A stretch of 64,000 bases of DNA from Arctopsyche grandis. Lineage: Eukaryota; Arthropoda; Insecta; Trichoptera; Hydropsychidae. Position 1 is the first letter of the stretch. The number at the start of each line of letters is the position of its first letter. The DNA lies in the NCBI RefSeq assembly GCF_051622035.1, contig NC_135359.1:18313501-18377500 (forward strand), in the 5' to 3' direction. This document shows positions 27,501 to 37,702 of the stretch, piece by piece. Under the pieces are notes generated by a model that worked only from the letters and a program-made list of their open reading frames with translations, did no database searches and was not told the DNA's origin. The translations under genes were made by a program, and so were the position numbers.

Positions 27501-30084
27501 GTATTATGTGTAAGCTATTTACATTTATATCTTAGAAACGTTAATTTTCAGGTTTTTTTAATGTTTTTTCTTCTCCGTTTTCAGATAAGCCCATATGCTC
27601 TACCACGCTGCGCCGTTCTTATGGAGTAGCGAGACAGGAGATGGCTGAATTGGTATGCGAGGTAGAAGCAGTTCCTCCTCCTGATACTTTCCACTGGGCT
27701 CTCAATAACTCTTTGGGTGGTCCTCTCAATAATGTCACTCCTGAAAGGTACACTTGGAGCAGCACACCTGCAAGATCTACCCTCACGTATAAACCTCTCT
27801 CGGACCTCGACTATGGAACTGCTCTGTGCTGGGCTACCAATTTTGTTGGAAAACAGGCCATACCGTGTGCTCTGACAGTATTGCCAGCTTCAAAACCGCA
27901 TCCACCAGCTAATTGTTCTCTGACAAACCAAACAAGTGCTGCCCTGGAAATATTGTGTGATCCAGGTACATAGGAACCCAAGCATTATTATAAATCTTTT
28001 TATATCGATCTAACTATTTTTCTTTTTTTAGGCTACGATGGTGGATTGCAGCAGTGGTTTTTACTGGAGGTTTTTGAAAGACCTCTTGACAGTTTGCTGG
28101 CCAATGTTTCAGCAAGTCGTCCAGTGTTTGTGGTGGGAGGACTTGGAGCAGGTCGAGCTTTGCGATTGCTCGTTTATGCCGTAAATACTCGCGGTCGTTC
28201 AGAACCCATCGCTCTTGATGGATTTACGCTAGAGCTAGCAGAAAAACAGACCAGTTAGTTAAAAATTAATCTTAATATTTTAAAAAATAGCACGAATGAA
28301 ATTAATCTGTGTGATTAAATATTCAACAGGCAATATGAGCACATTAGAATTGACATCCTTAGTGGGCATGTTAGTCGGAGCTGTGATCACAATGATAGTA
28401 CTGTTGGTCATATTCTTCATAGCATTCAAGCTCAAGCACAGAATGTCCTCCAATTATACATGTAACTATTTTTTTTAAATATTACTAACATTTTTTTACT
28501 GAAAAATATTAAATCATTAACATTTTTAGTACAAGCGGGAAAACAAAAAAATCATTGTACACGTACTCAACCTCCACGAGCCCAAATAGTAGCTCTTCAA
28601 GATGATAAAAATCCAGATGTAGTTCCACTAAATAAAGGTATGTTTGATAATCATAAATAAAATAAATATGTATGTACATGTTACCGTCCAATTGTACATT
28701 TCGTTCGTTCATGAACATACTAGTTAGTACACGAACCAATCTGGCTAGTTTATAGTGTACACAAAAGAAATTGACAAATGAACTAGTTTGAAGTATTCTC
28801 AACCGCTTGTCTCATCCTCTATGTATGTATGCCTATCCTGGCTGGCAATATTTTAAAAATTAGCGGAGATGGGAATAATAACGATATTGTAATGTGGTTT
28901 CCATAGGATTTCCCTTTTAACCATTTAATCGCCACGCTTTTGTAGAAAAAGATTCGATTATTTTATTAGTATATGTGTTTGTGCCAACCCTTGACACTAC
29001 CTCTTGAATCGGTCTCCGCCACGGGCTCGAATGTGAAACTCCCGAAAACGCAAATATCGGAAGGCAAAGATCGAAAATCGAAAGATCAAAAAAAAGGGTG
29101 CATGGTAAACGGTACATACTCACTTAATTTGCGCGAGCAGAATAAAACAGGAACAAGAGGAACAGGCTTTTCCTCCCGTATTAATGTGCGCGTGCAGAAT
29201 ACGGGAGGAAAAGCCTGTTCCTCTTGTTCTTGTTGTATCCTGCTCGCGCAAATTAAGTGAGTATGTACCGTTTACCATGCACCCTTTTTTATCTTTCGAC
29301 TTACGATCTTTCGATTTTCGATCTTTGCCTTCCGATATTTGCGTTTTCGGGCGTTTCACATTCGGGCCCGTGAGGTACACCCCTCTTGAATACATCACAA
29401 ACTAACGAAAAATATTGATTTTTTCAATTTCATTAATATCAAAGGATATTTTTAGATGTCACTGTGAAGAAACTAAAATTAATTTCGAGTCATAGCCTTA
29501 ACTACGAAGGAGCTCGCACCGGTGCGCTTATGGCGATGAAGTGATTAAATACTTGGCGTTTTGACATATCAATGGTTTTTATAGCTAAAAGTTTCATACA
29601 ATACCTGATGAGTCTATTTGAAGATAACTTTTGACTATTAGCACTTAAACTAAAACAAATAGTTTGGGATGAATAAACTAGTGTGTTCATGAACTAACCG
29701 GAGTGAACACTTGGACTGTAACACACATACATATATATATTTAGTTAATACTTATTTATTTTATACAGCCGAACATAAGTTGACGTTAGAGGAACCCAGT
29801 GGAGAGATAGAAGATAGTTTGAGAACTGGTGAAAATTTCGTTGGTCCCTCACATCCACCTCCATATTCATCATGCATGACAACACATTTAGCGCACACAC
29901 CGCCTGTAAGTTTAATAAACAAGTTTTACCCTAAGATAATCTAATACTGTTATAATATGTGTATTTAAAATGTAAATTTATATCAATTTATAAGATTCCA
30001 ATGGTGGAGACACGAAGTAGAGCTGGTCGTGAAGTGGTTACGACCAGAGCACCATTGCCAGCCGCCCAAGAAAGCGACGTCTAG
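21552..30084 (+). CDS. Sidestep-family immunoglobulin/FN3 transmembrane receptor (5' end missing)
   Basis: Fourteen coding exons: 21552-21711, 23210-23415, 24381-24491, 24697-24882, 24957-25102, 26864-27062, 27140-27270, 27350-27509, 27585-27965, 28032-28253, 28330-28461, 28530-28637, 29769-29905, 29995-30084. All junctions are GT-AG and keep one frame (788 residues, TAG stop). Order: five Ig domains (Cys pairs such as [66 protein letters not shown]), one FN3 domain (PPANCSLTN...[14 protein letters not shown]), a membrane segment ([19 protein letters not shown]) and a cytoplasmic tail of about 110 residues ending ESDV. The [17 protein letters not shown] signature and 5xIg-FN3-TM plan are those of Sidestep proteins, neuronal ligands of Beaten-path receptors in flies. 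Which of the Side paralogues it is cannot be decided. The first exon starts in phase 1, so signal-peptide exon(s) lie upstream. Confidence 0.9.
22784..22930 (+). repeat. Old SINE-like fragment in intron 1 of the Sidestep gene
   Basis: TATATAGCCAGCATTATGTG resembles the SINE head TATATAGCCAGCAGTATAGC, followed by a tRNA-like but decayed stretch. Only the head is recognisable. Confidence 0.35.
25780..25930. repeat. GC-rich degenerate tandem repeat in an intron
   Basis: Imperfect 20-40 bp units built on GACGCCCCGAGGCCTTCGCC, CCTCCAACGCCCCGAGGGCC and GACGCCCCGGAGGTCTTCGC. Every frame is open for a while because of composition, giving Pro/Ala- or Gly/Glu-rich peptides that should not be taken as genes. 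It lies in the 25103-26863 intron. Confidence 0.6.
26080..26371 (+). mobile_element. Solo-LTR-like repeat in a Sidestep intron
   Basis: Starts TATAGCGTGGACATGTAGAG and follows 49505-49759 (+) and 1290-1559 (-) through GGGTTTCTGAGATTGGAGT and, later, TTTGGCGCTATTAAACCAGT. The 3' end is approximate and no target duplication is visible. Same strand as the host gene. Confidence 0.5.
29010..29381. mobile_element. Foldback MITE (Mutator-type), copy A, in a Sidestep intron
   Basis: 372 bp, almost entirely inverted repeat around a centre near 29195. It is flanked by a perfect 10-bp direct repeat CCTCTTGAAT (29000-29009 and 29382-29391). Ends are CGGTCTCCGCCACGGGC and GCCCGTGAGGTACACC. Arms contain CGCAAATATCGGAAGGCAAA and GGTGCATGGTAAACGGTACA. 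The peptide frame [13 protein letters not shown] it encodes is an artefact of the palindrome. It lies between the 12th and 13th intron boundaries, 28638-29768. Confidence 0.9.
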
Positions 30085-30095
30085 CCGCAATACTT

Positions 30096-30101
30096 AATAA
30101 A
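30096..30101 (+). promoter_or_regulatory. Polyadenylation signal of the Sidestep gene
   Basis: AATAAA, 12 bases after the TAG stop; a second AATAAA follows at about 30155. Which is used cannot be told. Confidence 0.4.
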
Positions 30102-30159
30102 ATGGTGCATTCATCTCTGACTCTACACATTGCCAAATTAAAAAAAATATATTTGAATA

Positions 30160-32693
30160 AAATTCACGAAAAACAAGACAAATAATCATTTGATAAAACT
30201 AATTGTGAAAAATTAAATATATACATACACATATACATATTTATATAATATTTTTTTAAGGTCCCTTCCTTTGATTGTATAATATCATATTATCACTCTT
30301 CAACTGATGTAAATCAAAACACATTTTAGACATAAGTATTGTACATAATATATAAAATATAAACATAAAAAGACACTTGAAAGAATTTGTAATAAATGCG
30401 TGTAAAGGGACGCATTTTACATACATAAATGTACCTATACATGTACATATGTGTATAAACATATGTACATATATTTACCTACATATGTACATCATCCAAA
30501 ATAAAATCCCACAGTAATCTCAATTACCTCTTTTGTAATAAATCACTATAAATGTGCAAAACTAGGACAATGTGTTAATTTATTGGTTTACAAAAATCTA
30601 TCATTTGTTACATATATAAAGGATTTAATGTTATGATAATGTTGTGTTAAAATATTTTAATGGTAAATGATACTTCAAATATATTTAATAAATAATTGTG
30701 ATCTGATAAAATATTTTATGTATGATTTCCTTATGAATTTTCCATAAATGTTTATATGTACATATAATACATTCATAAAACTCATTTTTACATAGCGATA
30801 ATATATGTATATATTACGTAATACCAAAACATCAGCAAAAAAATATCCAATATGATTTTTTTACTTATCACGTGTAAATATAATATATTATATATTAATA
30901 CGCGTATATTTCAATTTTAATTATAATTTATTAAGGAATATTTTTAAAAATATCCATTAATTTCCATATTTTGAGACTGAAAATTAAAAATCTTTAAAGT
31001 TTATAAAGCGTAGCAAATTTACTTATTTTATTTCAACAAATATATCTTCAAATTACAATATATGGAAATCAAATCAACGTGGCAGAATGAAATTTATGTT
31101 TGAATTAAACTCGTTATGTAAAATATTTACATATCAGATATGTAAATAATAAATTAATGGTAAATTTTAATTGTCAAAAAAAGGAACTTAGCACAATTTC
31201 AATTATTGACGTTTTTTTATATTCATAGTGGGTGTACTTCTCATAAAAATATTTTATTTTACTTATTAACGTGCCTTTTACAATATTTTTTGTTTTGAAT
31301 ATATCACTTATTAATGATTTAGTTTGTGTTCGCTAAAATTTTTCATTGATAGTTCGTTGAAAACAAGATTTTATTCTGCCACATAATCTTCAATTTGACT
31401 AAAATGTAATATGCATGTATCAATGAATTGAGTGGTGCTTTGCAATATCGTGTTGACCCAAAAGTTATTTTTAAATTGTGAAATTATCACTTTCACACTT
31501 ATTAGGGTCGAATTTATAATTTATAATACAAAGTCTACATACATATGTATGTTTGAGAATTCTACTGTGTTGTAGGAGCTGAAACGTTAACCTGAAATTG
31601 ATGAATTAAATAGTTCAAATAGAATTCTCTAATAGAATCCTATTTAAATATGAATGTACATATCAAATATTAAACTAAAACTTGGTTCGTTATTTATTTT
31701 TATTCAATCTCCATTATTTCAAAACTTAGTTTATGTGGGTTAATAAATTACATATGTACATATGTATTGCATAATACCACTCACCTCCAGAATTGATTAC
31801 TTTCATTTTAAATATTTTTAGTGATCAATCAATTGTATATACATAGTTATTAAATTACTGGTCTATTTTTTTCTCTTCCATTATAATACATATATTATAT
31901 ATTATTCAGATGAAAAATTAAATTACGTTCCCAAAAATATTATACATAATAGAAATGTAATTCTACCGGTGAACAATTATTGTGAAAATAAATGTCTTCG
32001 ATTAAAAATTTTATATTAATCGATATGTGACTATATGTTTTGATTGTTTGACTATTTAACTGTCAATTTTTAAGATTTGTAATTGGTGTAATGAAAATGA
32101 AAAATTATAAGGAACGTCTGAACTGTTATATAGATATACCTGGCAATTTATTCATATCAACTATGTATGTATTATATTGTATGATAAAGTCAATGTATGT
32201 CTTTTGACATTATATGGTACATATCTATTATTTTGGTTTTTATTAAGGAAAATGTCTAATAAAAAAAGAAAACCAATAAATGATTATGAAAGAGTTATAT
32301 TGAATAAAAAAAATGAATTCTTTCGCATCGTTTTCTTTCGTTGTTATTATCCCTCGCAAATTTCCTTTTATATATTTTTTTGTTCATTTATATGTCCGTA
32401 TGTACATATGTATTTCAGATTTCATTACTATCTTTACTAAATTTAATTTTAATAGCGCCACCTTTGAAAAACGCTTTTTGGTTTATATTACTCTTTGCAT
32501 GGTAGAATATTCAATGGATAGAAATAAGTTCTTCGTCAATATTCAATACACACATAACTATAAATATACATATATTACCATTAAATCATTGCAATTTAGC
32601 CAGACTAATATCAAAATCTAACTAAAAAACTTTCATAGACCCCAAAACTAAAACTGTAAAATATCAATACTGTTTTGGATAATTTCAAAACAT
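30160..32693. other. AT-rich intergenic DNA, no gene recognised
   Basis: Long AT-rich spacer with ACATATGTACATA tracts. Open frames at 32177-32621 are Phe/Tyr-rich and have no recognisable domain. No RNA gene seen. Confidence 0.4.
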
Positions 32694-32819
32694 TGTGGCG
32701 GCTCGCTATATGACATGGTCGAGTTCGGTCACCTTCCTGCGAGTTGGGACCAACTCGCCCGTGTTCAGAGTCGCTACCGCACTCCGTCTTTGGCTTCCAT
32801 AATAAAAGCACGTATATCA
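32694..32819 (+). mobile_element. Very short solo LTR (TRIM-like), 126 bp
   Basis: TGTGGCGGCTCGC...CACGTATATCA with TG/CA ends, an AATAAA signal 18 bp from its 3' end (CCATAATAAAAGCACG), and a perfect 4-bp duplication ACAT on both sides (32690-32693, 32820-32823). The duplication size and internal polyA signal fit an LTR better than a DNA transposon. The GC content contrasts with the surroundings. Confidence 0.6.
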
Positions 32820-33038
32820 ACATGCCAGTCGTCTCATTCGTTCATCCCCTATAATATTACCTCAACAAAAAATTCAAATCATTAGTGGCCAATAATTTAT
32901 TTAATAGTAAAGTGAAAGGATATATATTAGTACCGAAAATAAAAAAGGATCTAACTGCTATTTTTTGTTTTTGTCAATTCATTGTAGAACAATTGTATGA
33001 TCAGTACAAACTTGCTTTTGATAGATACATATATACAC

Positions 33039-33812
33039 CAGCGTTTCCCAACCTGTGGTACGCGTACCACTTGGTGGTGCGTGAAAAAAATCAATAATGG
33101 CGGACATTCAGGAATGAACGATTTACAATCATAAAAATAGAAATATTTTTTAAATAATTAATAAACATTATCTTTATTAATCATTAATCATAGTCGACGT
33201 CAATATTTACAGTCGATGATCGAAAATCCGGCATATATGTATGTATGTACATATGTAGTATTTGCATGGTAAGGAATTGGTAAGAAATTTTATGGAAAAA
33301 AGTTATTTGCATAGTCACAATTATAAAATGCTCAAAATTTTATATATTTATCTATTATTTCATCATACTTCTATTAATGGCTTTAATAAAAACACAAAAT
33401 TACAAAGTAGATATAATATTTTTTTTTTTTAATTAAATCTCCTTACAATATAAATTTATTGAGATCCTTGTGCTTGTTTCGAGAAACACAGTTTTTTAAA
33501 ATTCGATTAAAATGATGCGAGATATATCGTTAAGTCCGCAATCAATAATTGTGACTCCCCAAATAACTTTTTTTCAAAAAATTTCTCAACAAAACAGATT
33601 CTACCCTATCTTCAAATTCCTTACAATTTAAATACTACCTATATATGTATATGTAATTACACTTGCAATAACAAATTTCATGAAATACAATAAATTTTAT
33701 ATGGTGGTACAATTGAGCGTCAATTACTACCAAGTCATTACTACCAAGTCATTACTACCAAGTCATTACTACCAAGTCAATTACGCGAGTCAAAAAGGGT
33801 TGGGAACCGCTG
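33039..33812. mobile_element. Non-autonomous hAT element
   Basis: 774 bp with ends CAGCGTTTCCCAACCTGTGG and AAAAAGGGTTGGGAACCGCTG (inverted), flanked by a perfect 8-bp duplication ATATACAC (33031-33038 and 33813-33820). Near the right end it carries four copies of a 14-bp tandem repeat (ATTACTACCAAGTC). No transposase frame. The LINE at 33.85 kb follows immediately. Confidence 0.88.
33721..33780. repeat. 14-bp tandem repeat inside the hAT element
   Basis: Four near-identical units of ATTACTACCAAGTC with no unique spacers, so a simple tandem array. Confidence 0.85.
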
Positions 33813-33941
33813 ATATACACTATAAAAAACAAACGATTTTGGGGACTTGGATCATATTTTAAAACAATGACACGGCATACATGCTACTTCTTCTACTTTT
33901 ACTCATTGCTACTTCTTCATTGTTACTAAATAAAATATAAA

Positions 33942-34586
33942 ATGGCCAAGTACGTGCAAAGCGTCTCCAAAATATTAGAGAGTATGGTCCAAGTCCTCAT
34001 GGACCCTGTCAATAGATTTAGCAAGGACCAAATGGCCAAATTGATGCCTTTCACCTCTGATATCTCGCCAACTGTAGGCGAAATGTCCTGTAATATTGCA
34101 ATGCTGGAAGGAGAGCTGTCAGCTACCAAAATTTATATGTCTAAAGATACACCCACCACGATTGAATCGACATTGGAACTTGTTAGTGAAATGGAAGAAA
34201 GAAAAAATAGAAAAAACAATGTTATCATATTTGACATTACTGAAACAGGTAATAATGACGACAATAATGTAATCGCAAATTTATTGTCAAAAGCCGAGCT
34301 ACCTAACCACAAATTCACCGCTCATAGAATCGGATTAAAACAAGGTACGAAGCCAAGGCCCCTAAAAGTTAAACTCGATGTACAGCAAACAGCAATATCA
34401 TTACTTAGAAAAGGACCCAAATTAGGAATTAAAATAAAAAATGACCTAACGTACATGCAAAGACAACATATAAACAATTTGTGGAACGAAATGAATACCA
34501 GAAAAGACAAAGGTGAAAGTGACTTAATAATAAAATATTTTAATGGAGTGCCTAAAATAATAAATAAAAATAGTACAAAAAACTAA
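33942..34586 (+). CDS. LINE ORF1 protein (RNA-binding chaperone type)
   Basis: 214 residues. The N-terminal half is helical and heptad-like (about residues 45-85, ending SEMEERKNRKNNVIIFDI), typical of the coiled coil before an RRM-like domain. The NNVIIFDI and HRIGLKQGTKPRPLKVKL blocks and basic C-terminal half match the general pattern of LINE ORF1 proteins that bind element RNA. There is no zinc-knuckle Cys/His motif. The stop TAA (34584-34586) is directly preceded by A AAA AAC in the reading phase, and ORF2 continues in the -1 frame, so ORF1 may be made alone or as an ORF1-ORF2 fusion. Confidence 0.75.
   Translation: MAKYVQSVSKILESMVQVLMDPVNRFSKDQMAKLMPFTSDISPTVGEMSCNIAMLEGELSATKIYMSKDTPTTIESTLELVSEMEERKNRKNNVIIFDITETGNNDDNNVIANLLSKAELPNHKFTAHRIGLKQGTKPRPLKVKLDVQQTAISLLRKGPKLGIKIKNDLTYMQRQHINNLWNEMNTRKDKGESDLIIKYFNGVPKIINKNSTKN
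34577..34583 (+). promoter_or_regulatory. Candidate -1 programmed frameshift site (A AAA AAC) at the ORF1/ORF2 junction
   Basis: ORF1 ends ACA AAA AAC TAA. The heptamer A AAA AAC is in the exact phase for tandem -1 slippage, and after slippage the next codon (CTA, 34583-34585) is the first codon of the ORF2 frame. The ORF2 frame is closed by TAG at 34571-34573 and has no ATG before 34739, yet the conserved endonuclease motif YYQNVRSI already lies at about 34595. A stable downstream stimulator was not evident by eye. Confidence 0.55.
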
Positions 34587-37411
34587 CAATATATTACCAA
34601 AATGTCAGAAGCATTATATCTAAAATACAATTCCTTAAAAATGCTATAGCTGCTTCCGCATATGACATCATATTATTAACAGAAACGTGGCTAAACAACC
34701 TTATAAATGACTCCGAACTAAACTTTCATACATACAATATGTATAGATATGATAGAAACATAAACACCAGTACGAAGACTCGAGGCGGTGGCGTGGCAAT
34801 TCTTATTAAAAAAGTTCATTCATCATCTGTCATCATCAACACAAACAATTCCATCGAACAAATATTTATATCAACCAAAATTTTCAATGTAAAGTGCATA
34901 TTCGGTTGTGTTTACATCCCTCCATCCTCTGACATTAGTGTATATAATAATTTTATAAATAATATTGAAACAATCAGATTAAAATATCCTGATTCAAAAT
35001 TCTTAATAACTGGTGATTTTAATCTACCAAATTTGGACTGGCAAAACCTTGAAATGAATGAAAATTCTCCAATTCATCAAGAAATTATAAATTTATCTTT
35101 AAATTTAGGTCTTAAACAATTTAATACTATTTCCAACTTGAATGATCGTGTCTTAGATTTAGTTTTTTCCAATTTCAAAAACACTAACGTTATGAAATCT
35201 CATGATGTTCTATCTCCAGTGGATGGCCATCATCCACCCCTAGATATTATTATTACTTTAAATAAATCTACTAATCTACCTTTAATTCAGCAAAATATTT
35301 TTGATTTTCACAGAGCCGATTATAACGAAATCATGAACCAATTAAATGTCACTAATTGGTCGTTCTTAAACGATAACATTAACTTTGAATCAAAAGTCAT
35401 TATGCTGAATGAATTATTAATCTCTTGTATATACAACCATGTTCCTCAATATAAAAATAAGTTGCATTTTTTTCCAAAATGGTTTAGTCCCGAATTAAAA
35501 AACCTAATACATAAAAAAAAAAGTGTGCACAAATTATTCAAAATTTATAACTCTACACACATATATATTGAATTCAAAAAACTAAGAGCTTTGTGTAAAC
35601 TACATATATCCAAATGTTTTAAACTTTATATTAAAAAAACAGAATCATTCATTGATTCAAATTCCAAATTTTTTTGGTCATTTACTAAAGAATTAATTAA
35701 CAATAAAACATATATACCAGAAAACATTCAACTTAACGGTAAATTTGTTGACAATACTAATGATTCAGTCAATCTTTTTGCTGATTTTTTCAAATCGATC
35801 TATGTCAAAAACAATAACAATAATTCTAATTATAGCATTGTAAATAATAATGTCCTGATTTCACCTTTACATTCTATAAATATATCTATTCAAAAATTGA
35901 TTAACAAAATAAATGCCTTAGATATATCTAAATCTGCGGGTCCTGACAACATACCCCCAATTTTTATCAAGAATTGTGCCAATGTATTAACTTATCCTCT
36001 TTTTAATCTCTTTAATCAATCTATTTCCACTGGTATATTTCCCAATTCTTGGAAGTCTGGCTATTTAATGCCTCTCCATAAAAATGGGGATAAACATAAT
36101 GTAATGAACTATAGAGCCATCTGTCAACTATCAACTATTCCAAAACTTTTTGAAAGTTTAGTATTAGACGAATTTATTCCTTTCATTAATAACATTATTA
36201 TTCCACAACAACATGGTTTTACTTCTGGTAGATCTACCTTATCCAATTTATTATTATATGAAAATTTTATTTCTAGTGCCTTATCTGTTAAATTGCAAGT
36301 TGACTCAATTTACACTGATTTCAGTAAAGCATTTGACAAAGTTGATATTGAGATTTTATTATATAAACTAAACAGTATCGGAATCAGCGGTGTATTACTA
36401 AACTGGTTTCGGAGCTATTTGTCCAATAGATCATTATTAGTTAAAATCGGCCATTCTAAATCTTACTCCTTTAATCCAACTAGTGGCGTTCCCCAAGGAT
36501 CTCACATGGGACCAGTCCTATTCAATATTTTTATAAATGATATTATAAATATATTTAATGATGTTAAAGTGCTCTTATTTGCAGACGATTTAAAAATATT
36601 TAAATGTATAAAAGACACTAACGATTGTGCTACTTTACAAACTAATTTAAACTCATTAAACGATTGGTGTTCTTTTAATAAATTATATTTAAACATTAAG
36701 AAGTGTTCTGTTGTCAGGTTCAGTAGGTCAAATAACAAAATTATTTATAATTATCATATAAATAATGAATCATTACCATCATCATCGCTAATTAAAGATC
36801 TAAGAGTTATTTTTGACGACAAATTAACTTTTAATTCTCATATAAATTTTATCACAAAAAATGCCATCAAAACACTTGGTTTCTTAATAAGAAATAGTAC
36901 TCACTTCAAAAATGTAAATACGATTAAAATTTTATACACCACTCTGGTTAGAAACCAATTAGAGTACAATTCTACCATTTGGTCTCCTTATTTAATGAAA
37001 CAAATTAACATAATAGAGTCAGTGCAAATAAAGTTCACTAGATTCATCAAATTTAAATTTTTTAAAAGTCATAATCACTATGTCAGTAACGTTATTATTT
37101 ATAGGAAACTTAATTTGCTAAAATTATATGACAGAAGGAAAATTAACGATATTTCAGTTCTGTGTGGTCTTCTTAATGGCACTATTAAATGCTCTGACTT
37201 GGTGAGTTTAGTGTGCTTCCATGTGCCGGGTAGATCAATTAGATGTAACCATCTTTTTGATATGCCCAGGTTTACCACTAATTACTCATTGAACTCAGCT
37301 ATGTTGAGACTGCACAGAGTTGGAAACGAATTATCCATGGTCGATTTATTCATTGTTAGTAAATATAACATGAAATCTATTTTATTTAAATATTTTTTTA
37401 ATATAATGTAA
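34583..37411 (+). CDS. LINE ORF2 polyprotein: APE endonuclease and reverse transcriptase
   Basis: 942 residues counted from the -1 frame entry at 34583; the first ATG (34739) would delete the start of the nuclease. Endonuclease motifs: YYQNVRSI, LLTETWL, GDFNLPNLDW, and VDGHHPPLD in place of the usual SDH block. RT motifs: SAGPDNIPP, YTDFSKAFDKVD, SGVPQGSHMGPVLFNIFIND and LLFADDLKIF (catalytic DD about residues 668-669). The C-terminal KTLGFLIRNS and TTLVRNQLEYNSTIWSP blocks follow. This enzyme nicks target DNA and primes cDNA synthesis there. Very Asn/Ile/Lys-rich codon use matches AT-rich DNA. The 11.3-kb LINE shares the C-terminal plan but is distant. Confidence 0.9.
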   Translation, partial: LTIYYQNVRSIISKIQFLKNAIAASAYDIILLTETWLNNLINDSELNFHTYNMYRYDRNINTSTKTRGGGVAILIKKVHSSSVIINTNNSIEQIFISTKIFNVKCIFGCVYIPPSSDISVYNNFINNIETIRLKYPDSKFLITGDFNLPNLDWQNLEMNENSPIHQEIINLSLNLGLKQFNTISNLNDRVLDLVFSNFKNTNVMKSHDVLSPVDGHHPPLDIIITLNKSTNLPLIQQNIFDFHRADYNEIMNQLNVTNWSFLNDNINFESKVIMLNELLISCIYNHVPQYKNKLHFFPKWFSPELKNLIHKKKSVHKLFKIYNSTHIYIEFKKLRALCKLHISKCFKLYIKKTESFIDSNSKFFWSFTKELINNKTYIPENIQLNGKFVDNTNDSVNLFADFFKSIYVKNNNNNSNYSIVNNNVLISPLHSINISIQKLINKINALDISKSAGPDNIPPIFIKNCANVLTYPLFNLFNQSISTGIFPNSWKSGYLMPLHKNGDKHNVMNYRAICQLSTIPKLFESLVLDEFIPFINNIIIPQQHGFTSGRSTLSNLLLYENFISSALSVKLQVDSIYTDFSKAFDKVDIEILLYKLNSIGISGVLLNWFRSYLSNRSLLVKIGHSKSYSFNPTSGVPQGSHMGPVLFNIFINDIINIFNDVKVLLFADDLKIFKCIKDTNDCATLQTNLNSLNDWCSFNKLYLNIKKCSVVRFSRSNNKIIYNYHINNESLPSSSLIKDLRVIFDDKLTFNSHINFITKNAIKTLGFLIRNSTHFKNVNTIKILYTTLVRNQLEYNSTIWSPYLMKQINIIESVQIKFTRFIKFKFFKSHNHYVSNVIIYRKLNLLKLYDRRKINDISVLCGLLNGTIKCSDLVSLVCFHVPGRSIRCNHLFDMPRFTTNYSLNSAMLRLHRVGNELSMVDLFIVSKYNMKSILFKYFFNIM

Positions 37412-37610
37412 TTTATTTTGTAGTATATGAATGTATGTGTATTTTTCTTTTATATTTCATTTTAATTTTTTTTTCTTTTTCTTTCTCTATTTCCAACATG
37501 TAAAATGGTCAATTTTTTCTTGACCGTAAAATAAAATAAAATAAAATAAAAAATAAAATAAAAATAAAAATACATGTATTGCTGTTCGTTATATAAATGT
37601 ATAAATGCTG

Positions 37611-37673
37611 TTCGGTGATTATTCCACAAAAAGCGATCTCGCACACGTCACTAAAATCTGGCACCATAGATGT
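37611..37673. mobile_element. Half copy of the GGTTCGGTGATTA palindromic MITE
   Basis: GTTCGGTGATTATTCCACAA, AAGCGATCTCGCACACGTCA and CTAAAATCTGGCACC match one arm of the family at 7501-7702. The other arm is missing. Confidence 0.55.
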
Positions 37674-37702
37674 ATAATACATAGATCCGCCCTCACGGTT
37701 TA

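Larger units (their letters stand above)
33850..37571 (+). mobile_element. Apparently intact two-ORF LINE (Jockey/CR1-like)
   Basis: Contains ORF1 (33942-34586), ORF2 (opens at 34583, stop at 37411), a short 3' UTR and an (AAAAT)n tail at about 37528-37571. The 5' edge is approximate. Neither ORF shows a premature stop, so the copy could be recently active. The adjacent hAT MITE may be older or younger; their borders do not overlap. Confidence 0.85.

Noticed and set aside
29101-29280. Repeated small [16 protein letters not shown]... / [18 protein letters not shown] on both strands at 29.1, 39.3, 62.5 and 63.6 kb
   Set aside because: Every copy lies in a foldback MITE. The same peptide appears on both strands because the DNA is palindromic, so it is not a gene family.
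33721-33780. CRISPR-like short repeat
   Set aside because: Four abutting 14-bp units without unique spacers in a eukaryotic hAT element; a plain tandem repeat.
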